A stretch of DNA of 64,000 nucleotides from Septoria linicola (taxonomy: Eukaryota; Ascomycota; Dothideomycetes; Mycosphaerellales; Mycosphaerellaceae): positions 62,001 to 126,000 of the forward strand of contig CP099419.1 in the NCBI GenBank assembly GCA_024114885.1. The letters are read 5' to 3'. Position numbers and translations under genes: made by a program. The notes beneath the pieces were generated by a model. That model saw nothing but the letters and a program-made list of their open reading frames with translations. It did not search any database and had not been told where the DNA came from. How positions within the stretch are numbered: position 1 is the stretch's first letter; each line of letters opens with the position of its first letter. Below are positions 38,721 through 48,490 of the stretch, piece by piece.

Positions 38721-39755
38721 AGTAATATTATCGATACTTACTAGTTCGTAGCCTTTATAGACTACCGTTTCTCTAGTATTAAACTTAGAATTTAGTCTTA
38801 GAGCAGACTTCTTTACTACTTCGTATAGCTATATAACGTCTCTACTACCTTCGTTATATATCTCTATTTTAAAGTCCTTATTACTATTAATCTAACGCTA
38901 GGCTGTCTTTAAGAGCTTACTATAATCTAAGTTATTATTATTAAGGTCTAACCTAAGATAGGCCTAGAGCCTCTTACTAAAACGGAATAGTAGGCCTCGT
39001 ACGAATAGAAGAGTATAAGAACGCTCGTCTATATATAAAGTAGGTATAGTATTAGAGTAGAGTATAAACTACCTTAAGTACTCTAAGAGATTATTATCCT
39101 CGTTATAGTCGACCTTATAAAGATTTTCTATATAGTAGCGGTTTCTAAGTATATATATATTATCGTACTTTTAGTATTTCTTAATAATTAACTTCTTGAA
39201 CTTAGTATAGTTTCGATTATAGAAACTATTAAGGCGCTAGTATCGTCTACGTTAGATAACCGTAACTTAAGTAAGTAACTTCTTATAAAGCTGTTTATTA
39301 TTATTAATAAGTAGAATAGTATAGTTTCTATATATAGTCTTAAATCGCTTAATATACTCGGTTACGTTCTCTCTATTAAAGAAGAGATTCTAGTCCGAGC
39401 TAGATATTAGCGGAACCTAAGCGACAATTACCTACTAGCTCTAGGTCGTATAGATAGTCTCTATAAGTAGCTAGAACTACGCTATAGATAGTCTACCTCC
39501 TAAGTTCGGTCCTTAAAAGATATTAGCGTTAGAGTTAAGGTTATTACCTCCTTAGTCCTTAGCTTCTATAGACATATCGTTGTCTAGTAGAGGGAATAAA
39601 GTAAAAGTAGATAGTAGCTTTACTAGTAATCTTCGAATTTACTTATTAAGCTAGTTAGATAAGCTACTATCTAGTATTATAGGCTAGCTAGTAGATACTA
39701 ACTTACTTATAGAGCTCGTTTAAAGATATTCTAAGAGTATATTATACTCTCCTTA
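38720..39755 (-). pseudogene. gag: Element B gag (decayed)
   Basis: Counterpart of A gag. The core is about 39,385-38,870, with the same FFNRENVT-type opening near 39,380. Differences from A are RIP-type. No zinc knuckle visible. The start is lost by RIP. Confidence 0.73.
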
Positions 39756-40493
39756 ATTAAGTTTTTAAAATAAAATATAGTTATTATTTAAAACGATAAC
39801 TAAAAAATAAGAGTCTAAAATTTTATTAGCTATCTAAAAGTAAATCGTTAAACTTTTCTTATAATACTAGAGCTATATTAATTATACCTAATAAGCGAGG
39901 TATATCGTATCGTATAGTTCGACTATTTATAGTAAGGCGTGTCTATCTTACTTATTTAGGTAATCTATTATATAACTATAGTAGTATAATATTACGTTAG
40001 CCTATACTATATACTAGGTCTAGAGCCTTAGACGTAATTAGTATCCTTAGCTAAACGATTAGCGTCTAACGCCGTACTAGTACTTATTCTAAGCGATCTA
40101 TATACTAGAGAATATAAGATTACCTAGACGAGTCTAGCCTATCTTATAGCCTCTACGCTATCTAAACGAGAGCGTTTTTATACTAAACTAGAGTCTAATC
40201 GAAGACTATTATAGGTATAGGGACCCTAAGTAAATCTCCGATATAGTAAGTTACCTTACTATCTATACGATAATTACTAAATAGATCTATACTAAGAGAT
40301 ACTAGAGGTTTATAACTTTTCTAGGTTAGAGCGATATCTATATTCTAGAGGCTTCTACGTTATTATAGCCCTTTAGATCGCCTCTTACGTAGGCTCCTTT
40401 AGGCCTCTTATTAATATTTATAGTATATTAGTTCTTACTTTAAGGCTACTATCTACCCTCTACGCTTCTAGTCCTAGTATAAGAGAGAAGAGA
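39756..40493 (-). other. Element B 5' leader
   Basis: Untranslated leader, nearly identical to 22,291-23,029. No gene seen. Confidence 0.6.
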
Positions 40494-40511
40494 TAGCTCT
40501 ACCTTCGGCTC
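40494..40511 (-). other. Primer-binding-site-like motif, element B
   Basis: Same 18-mer as in A, 3 bases from the 5' LTR. Confidence 0.65.
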
Positions 40512-40514
40512 TAT

Positions 40515-40793
40515 TAATAGATAATAACTACTCTAATACTAACTCTCTAGGTAGGTATAAGAGTAGCTGTTATAGAATAAGACCTATTTAGAGAGTAATA
40601 GTCTTGTAATACGTATATTAACTAGTAGTAACGAGCTTAAACTAGTAGCTCTAGGACTAAGAGCGTATACTAGGACTATAGGACATTAAATTAATTAAGT
40701 AGAGTAAATATTACTATCTTAGAAACGAGCTACTACCTTACTTTTATACTAAAACTATAAAGTACGGTATATAGGTAGGCCTTTACCTTACTA
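40515..40793 (-). repeat. Element B 5' LTR
   Basis: 279 bp, pairs with 27,553-27,831 and is followed by the gtat duplication. Confidence 0.95.
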
Positions 40794-41310
40794 GTATACT
40801 AATCTCCTAGATAAGTAAGAAGTAGAAATCTATAGCTATATCTATAATAGAAGCTAAATATATAGCTATAGGAGTATATATAAAATAGTTATAGTTCCTT
40901 AGTACTCTTCTAAGAGAGCTTAGATATCTAGAGTTAGTAGGAGAATATTCTTACTAACTAAGGATCCTTAGTAACTAGGAAACTATTACTAGAATTAGGC
41001 TAATTTAGTTAAAAGATAATAACTAAGCTACTCTTACTCTAGTTAAGAACTTATATATTTATAATAAGTCTAAATATATTAATATCTTATATAATACTAT
41101 AAGAAAGCTCTAGTAGAATAGACTTATCTCTATAGAATATATAAATATAAAAGAGATAGTAGTAGATAGTCTTACTAAGCTAAAGAATAGACTATAGTTT
41201 TAGAAGTTTATAAGGTAGCTCTACCTTATATAAGAGATATATAAAAGATAACTCTAAGCCTTAGAGTTAGACTAAGAGGAGTCTAAAAGAATAATTTTAG
41301 TTACTTAACT

Positions 41311-41896
41311 TCTTCTTAATTAGACTTTATAAAGTCCTAAATACTCTTACTAATATTAGGCCTATTACTAACTATAATATTACTATATAGTACCTAGCTA
41401 AACTAGATACTCTCTAAGGCTAAGTACTAGTTAATATTAAAGACCTCCTCTATAGTAGCTATTATCTCTAGTACTAGTATATAGTTACTCTACTCTCTAG
41501 CTTAATATAAGATCTCTATAGCTAAGAATAGTATACTCTAAAGGCCTATAGGGAACTAAGAAGCTATATAGAATATAACTAAGTATAGGACTAGACTATA
41601 AGGTATCTAGAGAGCTATTAGAATTAGCTATAAGAAAGGATAGGAGTAACTTACTAGATAGTCTATATTCTAAATAATCTACTTCTATATAAGAGAGAAA
41701 GAAGATCTTATAGAAGGTATTTCTTTTACTTTTTTATAGGAGATAGTAGTATAGGAAGTTCTATTAGATAGATACTTAGTACTATCTAGTTATTAGTCTA
41801 AAAAGTAAGTACTTAATAACTAATTAAGATTAGGACTAGTATTTAAGTACTATAGATAATCTACTAAAAGACCTAACTATATAGTATAAGTAGAAG
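41311..41896 (+). other. copia-2 3' untranslated stretch
   Basis: About 585 bases between the end of RNase H and the 3' LTR. No frame or repeat was recognised. This is longer than the short gap usual in copia elements, so it may hold further insertions or an old second terminus. Confidence 0.45.
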
Positions 41897-42173
41897 TATT
41901 AAGAATATATCCTAGATAGTTAGTCTAGATATAGGTATTTAAGTATAGTTCTAGATACCTAAGATATCTATCTAAGGCTTAGTAAGAGGTATATCTTACT
42001 TCTCTTTCTTCTCTTCTTAGATAACTAACTTAATTAACTTTATATTTAGTTCCTAGTATATTACTACTATATTATATATATAAGTTAGTTTAAGATTAAT
42101 CCTCTATTCTTCTTTACTACGCTATACCCTCCTTAATATTATATAGTATATAATACGCTCTCTACTTTTAATA
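41897..42173 (+). repeat. copia-2 3' LTR (277 bp)
   Basis: Starts tattaagaata and ends acttttaata, matching the copia-1 LTR in opposite orientation. It is followed directly by family-A leader sequence. Confidence 0.92.
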
Positions 42174-42918
42174 TAAGAGTCTAAATTTTTATTAGCTATT
42201 AGAAAGTAAACGTTAAGCTTTTTATAATACTAGAGCTATATTAATTATACCTAATAAGTAAAGATATATTATATTATATAGTTCGACTATTTATAGTAAG
42301 GCGCGTCTATCTTACTTATTTAGGTAGTCTACTATATAACTATAGTAGTATAATATTACGTTAGCCTATACTATATACTAGGTCTAAGGCCTTAGACGTA
42401 AATAGTACTCTTAGCTAAACGATTAGTATCTAACGCTATAGTAGAGCTTATTCTAAACGTTCTATATACTAGAAGATACGAGATTACCTAGATAGATCTA
42501 GCCTATCTTATAGCCTCTACGCTATCTAAATAAGAGCGTTTTTATACTAAACTAGAGTCTAATCGAAGACTATTATAGATATAGAGACCTCGAGTAAATC
42601 TCTAATATAGTAAGTTACCTTACTATCTATACGATAATTACTAAATAGATCTATACTAAGAGATACTAGAGGTTTATAACTTTTCTAGATTAGAGTAATA
42701 TCTATATTCTAGAGGCTTCTACGTTATTATAGCTCTTTAAGTTACCTCTTATATAGGCTCCTTTAGGCCTCTTATTAATATTTATAGTATATTAGTTCTC
42801 GCTTTAAGGCTATCTTCTACTCTCTACTCTTCTAGTTCTAGTATAAGAGAGAAGAGATAGCCCTACCTTCGGCTTTATTAATAGATAATAACTATCCTAA
42901 TACTAACTTTCTAGATAG
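42174..42918 (-). mobile_element. Family-A fragment (copy C): leader, PBS and first 40 bp of 5' LTR
   Basis: Matches 22,345-23,090 of element A. It includes the 5' leader and the primer-site-like motif (42,858-42,875, two RIP differences), then LTR sequence from 42,879 that is cut at 42,918 by element E. On the left it starts exactly at the end of the copia-2 3' LTR. The rest of the LTR should lie to the right of element E, beyond the window. Confidence 0.88.
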
Positions 42919-43360
42919 TATAGTACGTAAACCTATAACTAACCTAGAGGTAGTAGTATATAAGTCTATACGTAGGTCGTAGGGCCGGAGTTAGGCGATA
43001 GCTCTACGTAATAGTTAGTAGTAAGTATAGTAGGCAGATTAGTAGCGCGCCTATAGCGCGTAGTCGTAGAGGTATACGTCGGTAGCTATAGTAGGCCGTA
43101 TAGGCTATAAGCCTATTAGAATCGCGTAGTAGTAGCGCTAGTAGAGAACAGGTAGGAAGTAGAATAGGTTATTAAACAATACTATATTATATAATCGCTA
43201 AGTAGTAACCTAAGTAGCTCTCTCTAACCTTAGTAGTAGTAGTATAAAGGATAATAGTCTATAACCTCTATAGTAAGCTCGAAAATCGCTCTTATATATA
43301 TAGGTAGTAGTAGCTACTATAAGCCTACCTACTAGGTATAAGGACGCCTACTACGTTATA
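42919..43360 (-). repeat. Element E 3' LTR (442 bp)
   Basis: Same length as the LTRs at 44,788-45,229 and 55,626-56,067. The minus strand begins tataacgtagtaggcg. It is unrelated in sequence to the 279-bp family-A LTR. Confidence 0.93.
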
Positions 43361-43376
43361 TTCTTCTCTCTATAGA
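43361..43376 (-). other. Polypurine tract of element E
   Basis: Minus strand ctatagagagaagaa abuts the 3' LTR, as expected for second-strand priming. Confidence 0.65.
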
Positions 43377-44787
43377 AGTCTCGCTAGAGATATTAAAAAC
43401 AATAGTATAGAGTATCGTAGAAATAAGTTATCGTCTCTCTTAAACTCTTCTCTATACCTCTATATCTCTATACCTTACTATTCCTCGCGCTACTCTATTA
43501 GGCCTCTAGAGGCTAGATAGAATCTACGCCTAGCTACCTAGTTATTATCGGCCTACTCGAAGAGCTCTCCTATATCGGTAGTAGTAGAGAAGTTAGCTAC
43601 TAGTCGCTTTATAAAATCCTTATTATTAGTATAGAAGCTAGTCTCTAGGAATAGCGTAGTCTCTAGCTCTTTAATATAGGCTATAAGGATACGATAGTTA
43701 CTTAGCGTAGACTTATAGTAGGCCTCTAAATAGGTATAGAATACGTCGGTAGAGTAGGTAATCTAACCTATAGTATCGAAGACTACTATAGGATCGTCCT
43801 AGCGTCGTATACCTATAAGGGCCTAACTAAGATATATAGCTAGTATTAACTTATCTAAAGTAGAGAAGCGGTAGAGGATTACTCTATAGTAGTTAGAGTA
43901 ACTAGATAGCGAGGTATACCTAGGTATAAGGTCGTAGTAAGCGTCTCGTAGCTAAGAGTACGTACTAGAAGCTTCTCTAATCTTAAGGTAGTTAGTATCT
44001 AAGTCTACCTTATAAAACTAAGATAGGATAGTTATCTACTTATCGACCTTGTTTTCCTTAGAACTATATAGTAGTATAGAAGACGATACCCTAGCCTCTT
44101 CCTACTTTACTAGTACTATAGACTATCTTTTAGTATATTCCTAGGTAGGACTTAGTAGGTTAATATCTTCCTTCTATACGTACTACTCTCTAATATCCTC
44201 TACGAAGCTCTTACTAAGCAATCCTCTATCTTCTAGTCTCTCTATCTATACTATAAAAACTCGTTAGTAGTATAGACCTTTAACTAATTTAGTATAATTA
44301 GTATAGGTCTTATTTATAAAAGAAACTATACTCTAAACTTATAATATACTATAGCCTCTAGCTATATCTATAATACTAAGTTCGATATACTAGAAACCCT
44401 TATAAGACTAATCGGACCTACTCTTTATTAGTAGGTAGGTATACTTAGTATAGTATAGATAGGAAACTAGGTTCGTAGTATAATCTAGTTAGTAGTAGAT
44501 ATATATTATCTAGTATATAAGGTCCTAGCGAATTAACTACTAAATACTACTATAGAATATGTTCCTATACTAGCCTATATTACGATTACTACTAATCTTA
44601 CGTAGATACTAGTCGTATATAGTAAACTCCTTACTAATTAGGTTCTTAACTAGCTCTAACTAACTAAATAAGTCGTATATAACTATATCTTCTCTAAAGT
44701 ATACCTCTAGTACTAGCTTTAGTAGCTTACTCTTATCTATAATATAGGTAACTAGATTAGTATAGGTAAAGTATCTAGGTAGGTTAT
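43377..44787 (-). pseudogene. Element E ORF3, C-terminal part (broken by element D)
   Basis: About 470 codons of the extra ORF of family D, from the insertion point to near the 3' LTR. Segments readable through RIP stops include DDPIVVFDTIG near 43,800 and STLSNYRILIAYIKELETTL near 43,690. The upstream part is at 56,072-57,507. No function recognised. Confidence 0.6.
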
Positions 44788-45229
44788 TATAGTACGTAAA
44801 CCTATAACTAACCTAGAGTAGTAGTATATAAGTCTATACGTAGGTCGTAGGGCTAGAGTCGGGCGATAGCTCTACGTAGTAGTTAGTAGTAGGTATAGTA
44901 GGTAGATTAGTAGCGTGCCTATAGCGCGTTGTCGCGAAGGTATACGTTAGTAGCTATAGTAGGTAGTATAGGCTATAAGCCTATTAGGATCGCGTAGTAG
45001 CGGCGCTAGTAGAAGATAGGTAGGAAGTAGAATAAGTTATTAAACAATACTATATTATATAATCTCTAAGTAGTAACCTAAGTAGTCCTCTCTAACCTTA
45101 GTAGTAGTAGTATAAAGGATAATTATCTCTAACCTCTATAGTAAGCTTAAAAAATTACTCTTATACGCCTAGGTAGTAGTAGCCGCTATAGGCCTACCTA
45201 CTAGGTATAAGGACGCCTACTACGTTATA
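44788..45229 (-). repeat. Element D 3' LTR
   Basis: 442 bp, preceded on the plus strand by the ttat duplication. Nearly identical to 42,919-43,360 apart from RIP-type changes. Confidence 0.94.
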
Positions 45230-45245
45230 TCCTTCTCTCTATAGA
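45230..45245 (-). other. Polypurine tract of element D
   Basis: Minus strand ctatagagagaagga next to the 3' LTR. It gives the element's direction. Confidence 0.7.
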
Positions 45246-48095
45246 AGTCTCGCTAGAGATATTAAAAAAATAATAGTATAGAGTATTATAGAAATAAGTT
45301 ATCGTCTCTCCTAAACTCTTCTTTATACCTCTATATCTCTATACCTTACTAGTCCTCGCGCTACTCTATTAGGCTCCTAGAGGCTAGATAGAATCTACGA
45401 CTAGCTACCTAGTTATTATTAGCCTACTCGAAGAGCTCTTCTATATCGGTAGTAGTAGAGAAGTTAGCTACTAGTCGCTTTATAAAAATCCTTATTATTA
45501 GCGTAGAAGCTAGTCTTTAGAAATATTATAGTCTCTAGGTCCTTAATACGAGCTATAAGGATACGATAGTTACTTAGCGTAGACTTATAGTAGGCCTCTA
45601 AACGAGTATAGAATATGTTAGTAGAGTAGGTAATCTAGCTTATAGTATTAAAGACTACTATAGGATCGTCCTAGCGTCGTATACCTATAAGGGCCTAACT
45701 AAGATATATAGCTAGTATTAACTTATCTAAAGTAGAGAAGTAGTAGAGGATTACTCTATAGTAGTTAGAGTAACTAGATAGAGAGGTATACCTAGGTATA
45801 AGGTCGTAGTAAGCGTCTCGTAGCTAAGAGTATATACTAGAAGCTTCTCTAATCTCGAGGTAGTTAGTATCTAGGTCTATCTTATAAAACTAAGATAGAA
45901 TAGTTATCTACTTATCGACCTTGTTTTCCTTAGAACTATATAGTAGTATAGAGGACGACACTCTAGCCTCTCTCTACTTTACTAGTACTATAGACTATCT
46001 CCTAGTATATTTCTAGGTAGGACTTAGTAGGTTAATATCTTCCTTCTATATATATTACTCCTTAATATCCTCTATAAAGCTCTTACTAAGTAATCCTCTA
46101 TCTCCTAGTCTCTCTATCTATATTATAAAAACTCGTTAGTAGTATAGACCTTTAACTAATTTAGTATAATTAGTATAGGTCTTATTTATAAAGAAAACCG
46201 TACTCTAAACTTACGATACCTCGTAGCCTCTAGCTATATCTATAATACTAAGGTCGATATACTAGAAACTCTTATAAGACTAGTCAGACCTACTCTTAGT
46301 TAGTAGGTAGGTATACTTAGTATAGTATAGATAGGAAACTAGGTTCGTAGCGTAATCTAGTCGGTAGTAGATATATATTATCTAGTATAAAGGGTCCTAG
46401 CGAATTAACTACTAAATACTACTATAGAATATGTTCCTATACTAGCCTATATTACGATTACTACTAATCTTATATAGATACTAGTCGTATATAGTAAACT
46501 CCTTACTAATTAGGTCCTTAACTAGCTCTAACTAACTAAATAAGTCGTACGTAACCGTTCCTTCTCTAAAGTATACCTCTAGTACTAGCTTCGGTAGCTT
46601 ACTCTTATCTATAATATAGGTAACTAGATTAGTATAGGTAAAGTATCTAGGTAGGTTATTATATCTCGTTCCTTTAGTAGCTAAGTAACGTAGAGTACTT
46701 AGAGCGTCGCTAGGGTAGGCTACTCGACGTTACGCTAAAAACTAATTTAGATACTCTACTTAGAGTTTAACTAAATCCTAGATACGTACGTAGAGTCTAA
46801 ATCTCTAAAATAGCGTCGGTTAGTCGACCTTACTATTCTTAAGGCCAAACGCCTCTCTAGTAGCATTTCGTAGGTACTAGAAGTAGAGACTATACTTGTT
46901 TAGGTTAATATCCTTTAAACTATACTCTTTAACCTTTATAGTAATAGGCGCTTCGAAGACCTATATCTTTAAGCTCTAGGTATTAATAGTAGCGTAGAGC
47001 GGTCGGTTTTATCTAATATCGTAGCGGTTATAGAGGTAAGAGCTACTACTAAGTAGGGAAGATAGGCCTAGGTCGCTAATCTTACTTAGGCGCGAGTTAA
47101 CGCTAGAGGTTTAGTAGCTTCTAATAGGTATAGGAGTAGACGCGCTACTTCTTATAGTTAAGTAGTACTAATTTCTAGTTAGGCCTCTAGAGCTAGATAG
47201 ATCTATAAAAGTAGTAGTAGCTTTCTTAGCGTCTTCTTAGATCTTAGTAGCTACTCTTATAACTCGAGATAATACTATTACTAAAGAAGGAGCTCTCTCT
47301 CTACTTAAGAGCTTATCTATAGCTAGTAGAGGTGTCTCGATAGGCTAGATAATCCTATTCTTAAACTATAGATTACGCTTCTTTATTAACTACTTTACTT
47401 TATTACCTAAGGTATTAATCTACTAAACCTTCTTACGTCCTTCTACGCTCTTTAGCTTAACGAAATCCGAGTCGATAAAGTAGTATTCCTTTAAGCGATT
47501 ATTAGCTAGGTTAAAGAGGCGCTAAAGGATAGCCTTAGCGAGTAGGTACGTAGTAGTATCTACGTTAAGCTTATTTATAGTAGCGCTACCTATATAGGCT
47601 AAGAAGTTCTTTACTATCTTTAAGTAATTCTCGAGGTAGAGATAAATAGTTTTACTATTTCTATATCTTATACTCTACTCTATCTCGATATAAGCGAAGG
47701 CGTAGTTAATTATCTATTAATCCTTTACTCTCTACTATATAGCGTTCTTAAAACTTAGGTTTAACTACTTTAACTCCTTATCTAAGGACTTCTTATTAAT
47801 CTTCTTAATTCCCTTCTAGAGTAGGCGCGCTATATTATATAGCCTAGAGAAGGCCTAGTCGTAGTAATTAATAATCTCTATCGCTACTATATATCTCTCT
47901 ACGTTATCTTTAATTATAGCTATACTAGTAATAATATCCTTAGTTCGTATAGTATTCTAGATAATGTTTCTTACTTAAATAGAGAGGCCGTTTAGGCTAC
48001 TTAGGTTAACGTTACCTAGTACTAATATAATATAGGTACTAGCGCGATTACGCCTAGTAAATCGACTTAAGGTAGTAGAAGTAGAAAGAGGTTAT
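45246..48095 (-). pseudogene. Element D extra downstream ORF (ORF3), unknown product
   Basis: One minus-strand frame of about 940 codons after integrase, ending just before the polypurine tract. It is open apart from RIP-type TAA/TAG codons and perhaps one local break near 45,900-46,250. Readable segments: RFTRRNRASTYIILVLGNVN near 48,060; IIKDNVERYIVAIEIINYYD near 47,900; a serine-rich region near 47,130-47,050; KYSLYFQYLRNATREAFG near 46,890; RRVAYPSDALSTLRYLATKG near 46,700; STLSNYRILIAYIKELETTL near 45,555. No motif of a polymerase, protease, zinc finger or membrane protein was seen. The frame occupies the same slot as ORF3 of family A, but no clear alignment between the two was found by eye. 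An env-like role is not supported, as there are no evident hydrophobic spans. Confidence 0.62.
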
Positions 48096-48490
48096 TAGTA
48101 GTACTAATAACTATTAGCGAGTAGTAGTAAGAAGTTAAGATTAAGAAGAAGGTAGAAGGGTAGCTAGTTACTTAAGTATCTAGTCCTATAGAGTAAATAA
48201 AGGTTCTAGAAGGTAGTAGAGTTAATAGAAAGTAAATCGCGACTAGAGTAAATAGGTAATAATAGTAAGTAATATAGGGTAGGTAAATATAAGGTAAACT
48301 AGTAAAGTAAACTAGTAAATACTTCGTAAAGTAAAGTAAAAAGTAAAGTAAAGTAATCTACGAGGAAGGCGCGTATTATAAGTAAAATAAAGGAAATTAA
48401 TAAAGGAAACTATATATCTACGACGACTAGAAGTAGTAAGAGGGTTATATATAACTCTTCTCTCTCTTATCTTTTCTTTTCTTTCTTAGA
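48096..48490 (-). other. Spacer between integrase and ORF3 of element D
   Basis: About 395 bases without a frame. It contains a gtaaa-rich simple repeat at 48,291-48,356 and a C/T-rich tract near 48,455-48,485. Element E has the same spacer. Confidence 0.6.
48291..48356. repeat. gtaaa-rich simple repeat, element D
   Basis: Runs of gtaaa/agtaaa with actagtaaa interruptions, kept in element E at 57,704-57,770. Confidence 0.8.

Larger units (their letters stand above)
27553..40793 (-). mobile_element. Family-A Ty3-like LTR retrotransposon, element B (complete, 13.2 kb)
   Basis: Second complete copy of family A, same orientation as A, with 279-bp LTRs at 27,553-27,831 and 40,515-40,793 and the target duplication gtat (27,549-27,552 and 40,794-40,797). 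It is inserted in the RNase H part of copia-2. It matches A along its length, with differences mostly at C/T and G/A positions. It is 107 bp longer, mainly from a tandem duplication near 32,300-32,460. Its internal order is the same as in A. Confidence 0.95.
23626..41310 (+). pseudogene. copia-2 Gag-Pol (decayed, interrupted by element B)
   Basis: One plus-strand frame with RIP stops. Gag (copia UBN2-like) is at about 23,700-24,330. A protease-like LLDSYILFYITNQLSFF is at about 24,480-24,530, and the GAG-pre-integrase segment (LQYRRFIYFRRRLLLNLYKV) is at about 24,910-24,975. The integrase core is about 25,060-25,560, and RT starts near 26,520 (LKEANLVTLRQVFNIKRK). The catalytic box reads IYINNI at 26,969-26,986, from YVDD of the family. 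RNase H begins near 27,270 and is cut at 27,552. It resumes at 40,798 with KSIAISIIEAEYIAIG near 40,830-40,880 and ends about 41,310. Copia elements encode integrase before RT, and that order is seen here. The host frame is intact across the insertion except for RIP. Confidence 0.9.
23626..42173 (+). mobile_element. Ty1/copia element copia-2, 5'-truncated, split by element B
   Basis: Plus-strand copia in two parts, 23,626-27,552 and 40,798-42,173, with element B (27,553-40,793) and one gtat duplication between them. Removing the insert rejoins the RNase H frame: the left part ends ...YIFFLY and the right part continues with ISxISKKxKSIAIS, which are adjacent in copia proteins. The 3' LTR is 41,897-42,173. 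The 5' LTR and first part of gag are missing. Confidence 0.92.
42919..44787 (-). mobile_element. Family-D element E, left part (3' LTR and end of ORF3)
   Basis: 3' part of a family-D element: LTR 42,919-43,360, polypurine tract 43,361-43,376, and the C-terminal half of ORF3 to 44,787. There element D is inserted. The element resumes at 56,072. Its 3' LTR was inserted in the LTR of copy C. Confidence 0.92.

Noticed and set aside
45246..48095. Envelope-like protein in ORF3
   Set aside because: No signal peptide or long hydrophobic segment is visible in the frame.
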